A stretch of DNA of 46,613 nt from Defluviitaleaceae bacterium (GTDB taxonomy: Bacteria > Bacillota > Clostridia > Lachnospirales > WRAX01): contig WRAX01000020.1 of assembly GCA_009779935.1 (NCBI GenBank), positions 1 to 46,613 on the forward strand, given 5' to 3'. The notes under the pieces were generated by a model. The model was not told the DNA's origin and ran no database searches. It worked only from the letters and a program-made list of their open reading frames with translations. Below are positions 23,035-31,703 of this stretch, one piece after another (the first letter of the stretch is position 1; each line of letters starts with the position of its first letter). The position numbers and the translations under genes were made by a program.

Positions 23035-24312
23035 CTCCTCATCCAGCCCCATTTTTTTGCAAATATCCAATGCATTGCGTGGTATGGGGTCGTCTATACC
23101 GGCGGGGTGCAGAGTATAGTCCATATTGCCCGTTTCCGACAGGCCTGCCACACGATAATGGGCTGTGGCATAGGGTGTTATGCGGTCATAGTGGGTAGAG
23201 ATCAAAGAAACGGCATTTTGGCGGGATAAATAGGATGTTAAGCCCTGCACTATTGCGGTGGCTTCGGCAGGATTTGTGCCACGGGCAGGCTCGTCCACAG
23301 CAAGGAAGGTAAGCCCTTTGTTTAGGGCGGAAATTGCGGTATTAATTCGTGCAATCTCACCGCCGAAGGTGGATAGGCCTTCTTGCGCAGACTGGGCATC
23401 ATCAGCAATAAGGTGGATATGGTCAAACATGGGTATTTGGGCAGTTTTGGCAAAAACGAAAAAGCCCAATTGGCATAACACAATGTTTAGGACTGCGGTT
23501 TTAATGGCCATGGATTTGCCCCCCATATTTGCCCCTGTGATAACGGTGATACCCTCTGGCATATCCATGGAAATTTTTGTAAACACTTTGCCCTTTTGTG
23601 CCAAATTATCTGTAAAATATGGGTTTGCCATTTCGGTTAGGGCCACCGCATTGCCGATGGTTGGGCGCACCGCACCCAAATCCTTGGCAAGACGGGCTTT
23701 GGCCATGGTTAGGTCAAGATTTCCAATAGCTTCCATATTGTGCAAAAATGCTGGGATGTGGGGGCGCAGGGCATCAGTCAGCCCTTCCATCACCTGCCGC
23801 TCCTCGGCATCCTCTGCTGCCACTATTTTTGCACGCTGTTCCATCAAATTTTGGGCTTCTAAGCGGTTTTTTTCTTTGCGTAACTCCGCCAGCACGGGGG
23901 ATTGCAGGGAAAACGGGGCAAGGCGTTGGTTTTGCGGGTCAAGTATGTTTAGGGCATCACCCATGGGGATTAGGGTTATGCCTTGCAAATGAGGTATTTC
24001 GGTGGCCAAAAGCCTTTCAAGGGTTAGCAAAAACCCCTTCACCTCAAACAGCTCCACTTCGTTTAGGGGCAGGGATTTGGCTTTTTCTATGCAGCCACGG
24101 ATATTTTTGAAATGTGCAAGGGTGGTGGTTAGGTCGGGAACAGGCACCCACCCTACGGTTTGTATATTATTAAAGCAGATTTCGGCTTCTTCGGTGGTTA
24201 GGGGAGCTATTTTTTTGGCTTTTTCTATGCCGTAGGGGGTAGCGGGCTGCAACCTACGCAAGATGAAGCTTAGCCCGATTTCATCTTGCTGTTTGGGCGT
24301 CAAGTTAAACAT
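22993..24312 (-). CDS. kamC: MutS-like ATPase, probable lysine 5,6-aminomutase reactivase subunit KamC
   Basis: The 439-residue protein is a MutS-type ABC ATPase without the mismatch-recognition domain: a helical lever region (residues 20-240), Walker A GANMGGKS (about 260-267), and the Walker B region LTFLAVDEPARGTNPAEA. It is preceded by a KamB-like P-loop gene overlapping by 8 bases. Known lysine-fermenting bacteria carry exactly this pair as a reactivator that exchanges damaged cobalamin in lysine 5,6-aminomutase. The ATG at 24310-24312 follows GGAGG. A general DNA-repair role is less likely given length and context. Confidence 0.78.
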   Translation of the reverse strand: MFNLTPKQQDEIGLSFILRRLQPATPYGIEKAKKIAPLTTEEAEICFNNIQTVGWVPVPDLTTTLAHFKNIRGCIEKAKSLPLNEVELFEVKGFLLTLERLLATEIPHLQGITLIPMGDALNILDPQNQRLAPFSLQSPVLAELRKEKNRLEAQNLMEQRAKIVAAEDAEERQVMEGLTDALRPHIPAFLHNMEAIGNLDLTMAKARLAKDLGAVRPTIGNAVALTEMANPYFTDNLAQKGKVFTKISMDMPEGITVITGANMGGKSMAIKTAVLNIVLCQLGFFVFAKTAQIPMFDHIHLIADDAQSAQEGLSTFGGEIARINTAISALNKGLTFLAVDEPARGTNPAEATAIVQGLTSYLSRQNAVSLISTHYDRITPYATAHYRVAGLSETGNMDYTLHPAGIDDPIPRNALDICKKMGLDEELLSTIQARMAQNH

Positions 24313-25186
24313 GGTTTGCCTCCAAAATATCAAAAACAGGCAGCGGCAGGGCGGCCTGCATTTTAGACAAAAAATCTTGCGGCGGAAAGTGCCCACCCCT
24401 TGGAGAAAATGGATTTATAGCTACCGCCACAAGGTTTAGGGGGGATTTAACAGCAAGGGTTGCACCTTTAATGTGCAATTTTTCATAAGTGGCGGCAGTT
24501 ATTAGGATTTTTGTGGGGTCATCCGCCACAACAACCTTGCCCTGCAAATTTGTGCCGGAGGTTATAAGGTGTTTAATTTTGCCCTCGGTTACCGCCCCTT
24601 CCATAAGTATGTTATCAGTAGCTTCATGGGCTTTTGGCAGGGTCAATATGTCCACTGCATGGCGGGTTTTTGCTGCAACCTCATCCATATTGGGTGAAAG
24701 TGTCGCCCCCGTACAAAGCACAGCGGACTGGGCAATTGCGGGATTTGCGAAGGTTTTTCGGCTTATTGCCCCATCAATAATTACTTTATCTGTTGTTGGC
24801 ATATTTTGGATAATATCTGCCATTTGGGCAACTATTGATGGGCCTGCCAGCTGAACATAACCCGCAGATAATGCTCGAACCATAACAATCCTGCCCAGCG
24901 GCGTTGCATGGGCGGTAACGGCCTGCACTTCCAATGTAATGTCGCATTGGGGCAAAAGCCCTTCGGCGGTAGCAACAATTGCGCCCACGGGCACGTAAAT
25001 ACGGGGTTTTGGAGTGCTTGTAACCAAATCTGTATCTTCCCCATCCCGCCCTATACTTGTTAGGGCAAGGCTTTGTCCATCCGCCGCAAAGCCCGCAATT
25101 AGGTGGTTTAACAGGGTTGTTTTGCCCACATTTTTGTCCATGCCGATTATACTTATGGTTTTGTAAGGTTTTAACAAGTCAATCAT
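24305..25186 (-). CDS. kamB: Lysine 5,6-aminomutase reactivase subunit KamB (P-loop protein)
   Basis: The 293-residue product starts [15 protein letters not shown] with a P-loop GMDKNVGKTT at residues 15-24. Then come LTSIGRDGEDTDLVT, an IYVPVGAIVATAEGLL segment and DKVIIDGAISRKTFANP. The pattern agrees with KamB from lysine-fermenting Fusobacteria and Clostridia. It is coupled to PhzF upstream (ATGA overlap) and KamC downstream (8-base overlap). The aminomutase subunits KamD/KamE that it would serve are not in the window. Confidence 0.78.
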   Translation of the reverse strand: MIDLLKPYKTISIIGMDKNVGKTTLLNHLIAGFAADGQSLALTSIGRDGEDTDLVTSTPKPRIYVPVGAIVATAEGLLPQCDITLEVQAVTAHATPLGRIVMVRALSAGYVQLAGPSIVAQMADIIQNMPTTDKVIIDGAISRKTFANPAIAQSAVLCTGATLSPNMDEVAAKTRHAVDILTLPKAHEATDNILMEGAVTEGKIKHLITSGTNLQGKVVVADDPTKILITAATYEKLHIKGATLAVKSPLNLVAVAINPFSPRGGHFPPQDFLSKMQAALPLPVFDILEANHV

Positions 25187-25965
25187 ACAAAAATCTCGCC
25201 AACTAAGTATGTTACGGCTTTGCCGCTTATTTTTATCCGCTCGCCGCAATTTTCCAAATGCAATATACCGCCACGGGCAGAAACTTGGGCGGCCGTAAGC
25301 CTGTTTTTATCTAATTTCCTGCTCCAATAAGGGGTTAGCAGGGTGTGGGTACTGCCCGTTACGGGGTCTTCATCAATGCCGCATTTTGGGGTAAAGTAGC
25401 GAGAAACAAAGTCCGACCCCAACCCATCCGCCTTTGCAGTGATAATAAGCCCGGAAAGGTCGATTTTAGCGGCTTTTAGCAGGTCGCATACGGCATTGCG
25501 CACTTGTTCTTCATTTTCAAAAATCAACATATATTCATCCGTGCCACGCCAAAGCTCCACGGGCTTGAAATTAAAGCAATCTACCGAATCGATTGGGTCA
25601 ATTTGCCAAATTTTATCTGCGGGAAAGTCCAGGGTCAACAAATCCCCTTTTTTTGCCACATACAGGGTCTTATCACCCGTGATAAAGGTAATTTCCTGTT
25701 TTTGGTGGTTTTCGTGGTTAAAAATCACATAGGCGGCTGCTAAGGTTGCGTGCCCGCACAGGGGCACCTCCACCATTGGCGTAAACCAACGTATGGCAAA
25801 ATCCTCATCATTTTCCACCACAAAAGCAGTTTCCGACAAATTGTTTTCCATGGCAATCTTTTGCATCAAGTCATCACTTATCCATTTTTTCCCAAGCAAG
25901 CAAACCCCGGCAGGGTTGCCGCCAAAAACCTTGTCCGTAAACGAATCTATTTGATAAAATTTCAA
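25183..25965 (-). CDS. PhzF-family isomerase/epimerase
   Basis: The 260-residue protein has the PhzF/diaminopimelate-epimerase-like fold. It shows [22 protein letters not shown] at the start, the conserved catalytic Glu in [32 protein letters not shown] in the first half, and [20 protein letters not shown]-like [17 protein letters not shown] in the second. TTG at 25965 is preferred with AGGGGTGATA before it. The substrate of this family is rarely known. Its translational coupling to kamB-kamC suggests a link to amino-acid intermediates, but that is inference. Confidence 0.87.
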   Translation of the reverse strand: MKFYQIDSFTDKVFGGNPAGVCLLGKKWISDDLMQKIAMENNLSETAFVVENDEDFAIRWFTPMVEVPLCGHATLAAAYVIFNHENHQKQEITFITGDKTLYVAKKGDLLTLDFPADKIWQIDPIDSVDCFNFKPVELWRGTDEYMLIFENEEQVRNAVCDLLKAAKIDLSGLIITAKADGLGSDFVSRYFTPKCGIDEDPVTGSTHTLLTPYWSRKLDKNRLTAAQVSARGGILHLENCGERIKISGKAVTYLVGEIFV

Positions 25966-26026
25966 AATATCACCCCTTGCATCAAGGATAGCACACCGCA
26001 CCCGCCATGTAAAGGTTTTTTTGGAC

Positions 26027-26055
26027 TTGCCAAAACCCTTTTTGCAAGTTATACT
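26027..26055 (+). promoter_or_regulatory. Promoter of the thiolase/CoA-transferase/kal-kce unit
   Basis: TTGCCA at 26027-26032, 17-base spacer, TATACT at 26050-26055, 34 bases before the thiolase start. This is the only good promoter I see ahead of the rightward gene run to 31414. Confidence 0.65.
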
Positions 26056-26088
26056 ATGATAAAGAGAAAATTTTTACGAGGTGTTGGG

Positions 26089-27267
26089 ATGAGAGAGGTT
26101 GTAATTGTTTCTGCTGCACGTACGGCAATTGGCAGTTTTGGCGGGGTTTTTAAGGATGTTTCTGCTGTGGATTTAGGCATTGCCGCAGGGGCGGCCGCCT
26201 TGCATCGGGCAGGCATAGCATCCAGCCATGTGGATGAAGTGATTTTTGGCAATGTTTTGCAGGCGGGGCTTGGGCAAAATGTGGCACGCCAAATATCCAT
26301 GGGCTTGGGCATTCCGCAGGAGGTGTCATCATTTGTCGTAAACAAGGTTTGCGGCAGCGGCCTAAAGGCAGTGGAGCTTGCCGCACAAGCCATCATCAGC
26401 GGCTGTTCCGATGTGGTGCTTTGCGGCGGCACGGAGAATATGAGCCAAGCACCTTATCTTTCAAAAGATATGCGTTGGGGGCAAAAAATGGGTAATACCC
26501 AGCTGATAGACACCATTGTGGCTGATGGTTTAACCGATGCGTTTAACAGTTACCATATGGGCATAACCGCCGAAAATTTGGCGGAAAAATTTGGCTTTAC
26601 AAGGGAGCAACAAGACGCATTTGCGGCAAGTAGCCAGCAAAGGGCAGAGGCGGCAATTGCAAGCGGAAGATTTGCATCAGAAATAGCCCCTGTCACAATT
26701 CCCCAGCGCAAGGGTGACCCTATTGTAGTGGATGCGGATGAGTATCCCAAGGCAGGTACCACAGCGGAAGGGCTGGCAAAACTGCGCCCCGCCTTCCAAA
26801 AAGACGGAACAGTAACTGCCGGCAACGCATCGGGCATAAATGATGGGGCGGCGGCTTTGGTGGTGATGAGCAAGGAAAAGGCAGATGCGCTGGGAATCAA
26901 ACCCCTTGCTACCATTGCAAGTTTTGCAAGCGCAGGTGTGGATCCCGCAATTATGGGCATAGGCCCTGTGCCCGCCACGCAAAAGGCATTGGCAAAAGCA
27001 GGCCTAACATTGGCTGATTTAGATTTGATAGAAGCTAATGAAGCCTTTGCGGTGCAGGCCTTGTCCGTAGGTAAGGAATTGGGGCTGGACCCTGCAAAAG
27101 TTAATGTAAACGGCGGCGCAATCGCCCTTGGGCACCCCATCGGTGCAAGCGGCGCAAGGGTGCTTGTAACCCTTATCCACGAAATGGGTAAAACAGGCGC
27201 AAAGCATGGGCTTGCCACCCTTTGCATAGGCGGCGGACAGGGGATTGCTATGATAATTAAGAATTAG
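26089..27267 (+). CDS. atoB: Acetyl-CoA acetyltransferase (thiolase)
   Basis: The 392-residue thiolase has Cys88 in [13 protein letters not shown], the [11 protein letters not shown] loop, [27 protein letters not shown], the catalytic His in [17 protein letters not shown] and a final Cys in [10 protein letters not shown]. It would cleave acetoacetyl-CoA produced by the CoA-transferase into two acetyl-CoA, or run in reverse. ATG 26089 is chosen at [15 protein letters not shown]; the long upstream frame crosses the promoter and is not coding. It is divergent from phzF-kamB-kamC. Confidence 0.95.
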   Translation: MREVVIVSAARTAIGSFGGVFKDVSAVDLGIAAGAAALHRAGIASSHVDEVIFGNVLQAGLGQNVARQISMGLGIPQEVSSFVVNKVCGSGLKAVELAAQAIISGCSDVVLCGGTENMSQAPYLSKDMRWGQKMGNTQLIDTIVADGLTDAFNSYHMGITAENLAEKFGFTREQQDAFAASSQQRAEAAIASGRFASEIAPVTIPQRKGDPIVVDADEYPKAGTTAEGLAKLRPAFQKDGTVTAGNASGINDGAAALVVMSKEKADALGIKPLATIASFASAGVDPAIMGIGPVPATQKALAKAGLTLADLDLIEANEAFAVQALSVGKELGLDPAKVNVNGGAIALGHPIGASGARVLVTLIHEMGKTGAKHGLATLCIGGGQGIAMIIKN

Positions 27268-27283
27268 GAGTTGGGAATAAGAA

Positions 27284-27907
27284 ATGGATAAAGTGCTATA
27301 TTTAAGCGACCCCTGCGGCACTTGTGCCACTGCGTTTTGGAAAGAAAGTTATTTTAAGAAGCCCGACGGTTTATTTGTCGTGCACGAAAAAGATGCAAGC
27401 GAAGCGCAGAAAAGAAGTGGTACGGCGTATTTTCGCCTTATACATCACCTTACAGGGGGTTTTGAAACCACCCTGCCCCACGGCTTTGCATACAAAAGTG
27501 TTGATCTGCCGCAGGAAGCAGGTCTGGTTGCGGATATTATCAATAAATGCTACGAAGGTTATAGTTTAAGCGGCGAAGCCGTGTTAAAATGGACAAAATA
27601 CCCGGTTTTTGACCAATCCCTTTGGGTGCTTATTTGGGATGAGGCCGCCGATGCGCCCGCCGCCCTTGGTATTGCCGATTTTGATAACAATGTGGCAGAA
27701 GGGTCGCTGGAATGGATTCAGGTTTTGCCCGGTTATCGTGGGCAAGGTTTGGGGCGTATGGTGGTAAATGAATTGTTATCCCGATTAAAGGGGCAGGTGG
27801 ACTTTGTTACCGTTAGCGGGCAGGTGGATAATACCACCAACCCGCAAGGCCTATATCGTCGGTGCGGGTTTGTTGGTGATGATATTTGGTATGTAGGCAA
27901 AAATTAG
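27284..27907 (+). CDS. GNAT acetyltransferase, first of two inside the CoA-transferase unit
   Basis: The 207-residue protein has a GNAT core in its second half (GSLEWIQVLPGYRGQGLGRMVVNELLSRLKGQVDFVTVSGQVDN, NPQGLYRRCGFVGDDIWYV). The N-terminal half (YLSDPCGTCATAFWKE, TGTAYFRLIHHL-like strands) is a divergent GNAT-like half, suggesting a tandem-fold enzyme. It sits 16 bases after the thiolase stop and 16 before the CoA-transferase alpha gene. Substrate unknown; a tie to lysine-derived amines is speculative. Confidence 0.82.
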   Translation: MDKVLYLSDPCGTCATAFWKESYFKKPDGLFVVHEKDASEAQKRSGTAYFRLIHHLTGGFETTLPHGFAYKSVDLPQEAGLVADIINKCYEGYSLSGEAVLKWTKYPVFDQSLWVLIWDEAADAPAALGIADFDNNVAEGSLEWIQVLPGYRGQGLGRMVVNELLSRLKGQVDFVTVSGQVDNTTNPQGLYRRCGFVGDDIWYVGKN

Positions 27908-27923
27908 GAATGAGGAATGAGGA

Positions 27924-28568
27924 ATGGATAAAGTGATTTCGTTTGAAAAAGCAGCGGGACTTGTTAAAGATGGTGCAACCATAATGTTTGGCGGCTTTAT
28001 GGCAAATGGCACAGCCGAAGGCATTGTGGATGCCCTTGTTGCCATAAATGTTCAAAATTTAACCATTATTTGCAACGACAGTGGTTATATCGACCGTGGC
28101 GTTGGTAAGTTGATTGTTAATAAGCAATGCACCAAACTAATTACCAGCCATATCGGGCTTAACAAAGAAACCGGGCGGCAAATGACAGCAGGTGAGATAG
28201 AAGTGGTACTAACCCCCCAAGGCACATTGGTGGAGCAGATACGAGCCGGCGGTTACGGCCTTGGCGGCGTGCTAACCCGCACAGGCATTGGCACTTTGGT
28301 GGCAGATGGCAAGCAAACTGTGGATGTGGATGGTGTAACATACCTGCTGGAAAAACCTTTGCGGGCTGATTTTGCAATCCTTGGCGGCTCCCTAGTGGAT
28401 AAGGCAGGTAATATCACATACAAAGGCAGCACCAACAACTTTAACAATGTGATGGCATCCGCTGCTGATATCGTAATTGTAGAAGCCGAGGAATTGGTGG
28501 AAGTCGGGCAAATCGATCCCAATATTGTTATCACCCCCGGTATTTTTGTGGATTACATCGCAAAGTAG
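27924..28568 (+). CDS. atoD: CoA-transferase, alpha subunit (AtoD-like)
   Basis: The 214-residue protein is a family I CoA-transferase A subunit: the start KVISFEKAAGLVKDGATIMFGGFMANGTAEGIVDAL, NDSGYIDRGVGKLI, the GGYGLGGVLTRTGIGT loop and LEKPLRADFAILGGS. Partner beta subunit is at 29195. In lysine fermentation such enzymes move CoA between butyryl-CoA or acetyl-CoA and acetoacetate. It is unusual that a GNAT gene separates the two subunits. The stop codon falls in a REP-like repeat. The start region GAATGAGGAATGAGGAATG doubles as ribosome binding site. Confidence 0.93.
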   Translation: MDKVISFEKAAGLVKDGATIMFGGFMANGTAEGIVDALVAINVQNLTIICNDSGYIDRGVGKLIVNKQCTKLITSHIGLNKETGRQMTAGEIEVVLTPQGTLVEQIRAGGYGLGGVLTRTGIGTLVADGKQTVDVDGVTYLLEKPLRADFAILGGSLVDKAGNITYKGSTNNFNNVMASAADIVIVEAEELVEVGQIDPNIVITPGIFVDYIAK

Positions 28569-28624
28569 TGCGGGGCAACGCAGGCAATGGCCGACCGCCC
28601 CACCCTGTGCTTGACCCACCCTAC
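28567..28624 (-). repeat. REP-like palindromic element, copy 2
   Basis: Read on the minus strand it starts GTAGGGTGGGTCAAGC and contains GGGTGGGGCGGTCGGC and TTGCCTGCGTTG, matching 3750-3820. It directly abuts the atoD stop codon, as copy 1 overlaps the etfA stop. Confidence 0.68.
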
Positions 28625-28645
28625 CCGCCGGAAGGAGTTTAGTCC

Positions 28646-29185
28646 ATGGAAATTATAGAGCTTTTAGCAAAAGACTGGCAAGGGTATTTACTGCCATTCC
28701 GCTACACCGCCTATGAATATTATGACGTGAATATTGCCCGCAACGATAGTGATTTTAACGTACACTTTACCAAAAAGCCATTGGACAAGCCGTATGAAAA
28801 AATGCCCAATGATGATGAAAAACTTTTCCGGCCATGGTGGGAAAATGTGCAAGCTTGGGGCATTGTGGAAGATGGCAAGCTTTTGGCCGCAATCGAAACC
28901 GCAGTGGAGGAATGGAATAACAGACTAATCATCACCGAATTATGGGTGGATGACAGCATTAGGCGGCAAGGCATTGCCAAAAGGCTAATGGATAAAGCCA
29001 TGGGGCGAGCAAGGGCAGAAAACCGCAGAGCTGTTATGCTGGAAACACAAAGTTGTAATGCGCCTGCAATTGAGTTTTACTTAAACTATGGCTTTGCACT
29101 TATGGGCTTTGATGCTTGCGCCTACCAAAATAACGATATAGAGCGCAAAGAGGTTAGAATGGAATTTGGAATTTTATTGAAATAG
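28646..29185 (+). CDS. GNAT acetyltransferase, second in the CoA-transferase unit
   Basis: The 179-residue GNAT protein has an acetyl-CoA-binding loop LWVDDSIRRQGIAKRLMDKAMGRARAENRR and a C-terminal LETQSCNAPAIEFYLNYGFALMGFDACAYQN. A well-formed GGAAGGAG precedes the ATG. It lies between the alpha and beta CoA-transferase genes, 9 bases before the latter. It is not closely similar to the GNAT at 27284, so it was not a simple tandem duplication. Confidence 0.85.
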   Translation: MEIIELLAKDWQGYLLPFRYTAYEYYDVNIARNDSDFNVHFTKKPLDKPYEKMPNDDEKLFRPWWENVQAWGIVEDGKLLAAIETAVEEWNNRLIITELWVDDSIRRQGIAKRLMDKAMGRARAENRRAVMLETQSCNAPAIEFYLNYGFALMGFDACAYQNNDIERKEVRMEFGILLK

Positions 29186-29194
29186 AGGTGGATT

Positions 29195-29851
29195 ATGGAT
29201 AAAGACCAAATGCAAGATTTTATAGCAAAGCGTGTGGCAAAGGAGCTCTGCGAAGGCTCCGTGGTTAATTTGGGCATCGGCTTGCCCACAAGGGTTGCCA
29301 ATTTTGTGCCGCAGGGTATGACCGTGCATTTCCAAAGCGAAAACGGCTTTGTAGGCCTTGGCCCAACCCCCGCTCCCGAGGATGCAGACCCAAATATTGT
29401 AAACGCCGGCGGCCAACCTGTTACCATTTTACCCGGTGGCTGTTTCTTTGATTCCGCCACCAGCTTCGGTATAATACGTGGTGGACATGTAGATTTGACG
29501 GTACTTGGGGCGTTACAAGTGGATGAGGCAGGCAATATCGCCAACTATATGATACCCGGAAAGCTTGTGCCCGGCATGGGCGGCGCTATGGATTTGCTGT
29601 CAGGCGCAAAAAAGGTAATTGTGGCAATGGAGCATACCGCCAAAGGTGCGGCAAAAATTCTAAAACAGTGCAACCTGCCCCTAACCGCCGTATCCGCCGT
29701 TGACCTTATTATTACCGAAATGGGAGTTATCGAAGTAAAATCGGATGGTTTGCACCTTATTGAAATTAATCCGGAATACACAATTGAACAGGTGCAAGAA
29801 GCCACAGAGGCCACATTGAATATCGATAATGTGTCTGAGATGAAAGGTTAG
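29195..29851 (+). CDS. atoA: CoA-transferase, beta subunit (AtoA-like)
   Basis: The 218-residue B subunit has the catalytic Glu in the [10 protein letters not shown] motif, the [22 protein letters not shown] start region, [30 protein letters not shown] and [24 protein letters not shown]. It forms a heterodimer or heterotetramer with AtoD at 27924. The neighbourhood (thiolase, Kal, Kce) points to butyryl-CoA:acetoacetate CoA-transferase, the final step releasing butyrate in lysine fermentation. Confidence 0.94.
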   Translation: MDKDQMQDFIAKRVAKELCEGSVVNLGIGLPTRVANFVPQGMTVHFQSENGFVGLGPTPAPEDADPNIVNAGGQPVTILPGGCFFDSATSFGIIRGGHVDLTVLGALQVDEAGNIANYMIPGKLVPGMGGAMDLLSGAKKVIVAMEHTAKGAAKILKQCNLPLTAVSAVDLIITEMGVIEVKSDGLHLIEINPEYTIEQVQEATEATLNIDNVSEMKG

Positions 29852-29886
29852 CATGTCGGACGGATTATATATCTTCGGGAAATAAG

Positions 29887-30260
29887 GTGAAGGAAAATAG
29901 GAATGTTAAAAAGTTGACCCTTTTTGTTTGTACTGGACTTATAGTCGTGGGGATTGTGTTTTTTCCGGGCTTTTACTTCTTGTTCTTGCCCCTAAATTGG
30001 GGGACGTGAGTTATAGAAGGGTTCTTTTTCAAATTAGACACGGGCATATATATACGACCACATACGAATACGCCGCATTGTTAGAAGCCCATCTTGTAGC
30101 TTACAGGATGGCGGGGCCGGCTGTGGCGGCTGTGGGTGGTGTTGGATTTTTGCTTAGTGGAATTGGTGTTTATAGAGAATTGAGTATTGGGAGGAAAAGT
30201 CATGGACAAAGCGATGATCAGATTAAGAATGAGCACAGCCGATGCCCACTACGCAGGTAA
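29887..30260 (+). pseudogene. Small two-helix membrane protein gene, frameshifted at a G run
   Basis: From GTG 29887 the frame encodes a 40-residue piece with one membrane helix (LTLFVCTGLIVVGIVFFPGF) and stops at 30009. The next frame continues ..GDVSYRRVLFQIRHGHIYTT then AAVGGVGFLLSGIGVYREL, a second helix, to 30260. One more G in the run at 29999-30003 would join them into about 124 residues. It may be a broken gene, a phase-variable gene or a sequencing error. No family recognised. The second frame overlaps the kal start. Confidence 0.45.
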
Positions 30261-30591
30261 TTTGGTAGATGGCGCAAGAATGCTTGCCCTTTTCGGTGAT
30301 GTTGCAACAGAGCTATTAATCCGCCATGATGGGGATGAAGGGCTTTTTGTGGCATATGACAGTGTAGAATTTCTTGCCCCTGTATACGCAGGCGACTATA
30401 TAGAAGCCACGGGGGAGATTGTAAATATCGGTAACAGTTCCCGCAGAATGGAGTTTGTAGCTCGCAAAGTTATTGCTCCCAATCCCGAAGCGGGGGTAAC
30501 GGCGGCAGATTTGCTTAGCGAGCCAATAATCGTCTGCAAAGCCGGCGGTACTTGCGTTGTGCCAAAAGATAGGCAGAGAGGGGCGAAGTAG
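30202..30591 (+). CDS. kal: 3-aminobutyryl-CoA ammonia-lyase
   Basis: The 129-residue hot-dog-fold enzyme removes ammonia from L-3-aminobutyryl-CoA to give crotonyl-CoA. It has the family pattern [64 protein letters not shown] and [12 protein letters not shown]. The ATG at 30202 follows GGGAGG; the TTG at 30187 is rejected because it includes that site. It is directly followed by kce. Crotonyl-CoA would pass to Bcd/EtfAB (3.8-7.0 kb). Confidence 0.9.
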   Translation: MDKAMIRLRMSTADAHYAGNLVDGARMLALFGDVATELLIRHDGDEGLFVAYDSVEFLAPVYAGDYIEATGEIVNIGNSSRRMEFVARKVIAPNPEAGVTAADLLSEPIIVCKAGGTCVVPKDRQRGAK

Positions 30592-30595
30592 AGTG

Positions 30596-31414
30596 ATGGA
30601 AAAACTAATTATCACCGCCGCAATTTGCGGGGCGGAGGTTACTAAGGAACATAACCCCGCCACACCATACACCATCGAAGAAATTGGGCGAGAAGCCCTT
30701 TCTGCTTACAATGCAGGGGCAAGCATCATCCACCTGCATGTGCGGGAGGATGATGGCACAGCAACGCAAGATGCGGCACGCTACGGGCTTGCCATTGCTA
30801 AAATTAAGCAACTTTGCCCTGATGTTATTATCCAGCCAAGTACAGGCGGGGCAGTGGGTATGACTGATGAAGAACGGATGCAGCCCCTAACCCACAAGCC
30901 CGAAATGGCAACCCTTACCCCGGGAACAGTTAATTTTGGAGGGGATGATATTTTTATCAACAGCGAAACCACGGCCAAAAACTTCGCTACCCGCATGAAC
31001 GAACTTGGCGTGAAGCCTGAAATCGAAATTTTTGACAAAGGCATGGTAGACACTGCAATGCGCCTAAACAAACAAGGCTTTTTCAAAAGCCCCATGCACT
31101 TTAATTTTGTAATGGGCATAAACGGCGGCATCGCCGCCACCACAAGGGATTTTGCCTATTTACTGGACAGCCTTCCCGCCGGGTCCACGTTTACCGTGGC
31201 AGGCATTGGCCGTAACGAATTTCCCATGGCAACCCTTGCCATTGTATCCGGCGGCCATGTGCGTGTGGGTTTTGAGGATAATGTGTATCTGTCCAAAGGC
31301 ATCCTTGCCAAATCTAATGGCCAGCTTGTTGAAAAAGTAGTGCGCATCGCAAAAGAGCTTGGCAGGGAAATTGCCAATCCCGCCGAAGCCCGAAAAATTT
31401 TAGGATTGGGTTAA
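30596..31414 (+). CDS. kce: 3-keto-5-aminohexanoate cleavage enzyme
   Basis: The 272-residue BKACE-family enzyme condenses 3-keto-5-aminohexanoate with acetyl-CoA, giving acetoacetate and L-3-aminobutyryl-CoA. Seen are the start LIITAAICGAEVTKEHNPATPYT, the metal-binding HLHVRE (His46, His48), PSTGGAVGMT, the ATLTPGTVNFG region, NFVMGINGGIAAT and VRVGFEDNVYLSKG. It lies 4 bases after the kal stop, in the order known from lysine fermenters. A terminator follows. Confidence 0.94.
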   Translation: MEKLIITAAICGAEVTKEHNPATPYTIEEIGREALSAYNAGASIIHLHVREDDGTATQDAARYGLAIAKIKQLCPDVIIQPSTGGAVGMTDEERMQPLTHKPEMATLTPGTVNFGGDDIFINSETTAKNFATRMNELGVKPEIEIFDKGMVDTAMRLNKQGFFKSPMHFNFVMGINGGIAATTRDFAYLLDSLPAGSTFTVAGIGRNEFPMATLAIVSGGHVRVGFEDNVYLSKGILAKSNGQLVEKVVRIAKELGREIANPAEARKILGLG

Positions 31415-31434
31415 GTGTCTTAATCAGTAAAAGA

Positions 31435-31462
31435 AGAGCCCTTCGCCAATGAAGGGTTTTTT
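31435..31462 (+). terminator. Terminator after kce
   Basis: CCCTTC pairs with GAAGGG around a six-base loop, followed by a TTTTTT run. It ends the thiolase-to-kce unit. Confidence 0.8.
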
Positions 31463-31519
31463 ATAAGCATTAAATTGATTTTAAGTCCAATTGTAAAATT
31501 TTTATTTGATGTTTGATAA

Positions 31520-31572
31520 AAAATATGAAAATTTTACCATAAATGTCTTGCATTTATGGTATTTTTATTGTA
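31520..31572. promoter_or_regulatory. Inverted repeat upstream of the secreted-protein gene
   Basis: TACCATAAATG and CATTTATGGTA form an 11-bp perfect stem with a 5-base loop (about 31536-31562), flanked by A and T runs on both sides. It could be a bidirectional terminator or an operator. The promoter for the secreted protein at 31704 should lie between it and GGGGAGG at 31601. Confidence 0.5.
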
Positions 31573-31703
31573 CACTATGTATAACACATAATTACATAGA
31601 GGGGAGGATAGTGAAGCGGAGTGCCTCAACTCCCAAACAAATGAGGCCATTTAACCACATCGCATTAAACAGTGCGACAAAAAATAAAAGGAGGCAATTT
31701 AAT

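Noticed and set aside
22993-24312. Calling the MutS-like protein a DNA mismatch repair protein
   Set aside because: It lacks mismatch-binding and connector domains and is coupled to KamB; reactivase subunit is the better reading.
26550-27227. Leftward open frame (225 codons) opposite the thiolase
   Set aside because: Composition and full overlap with the thiolase show that it is the antisense shadow.
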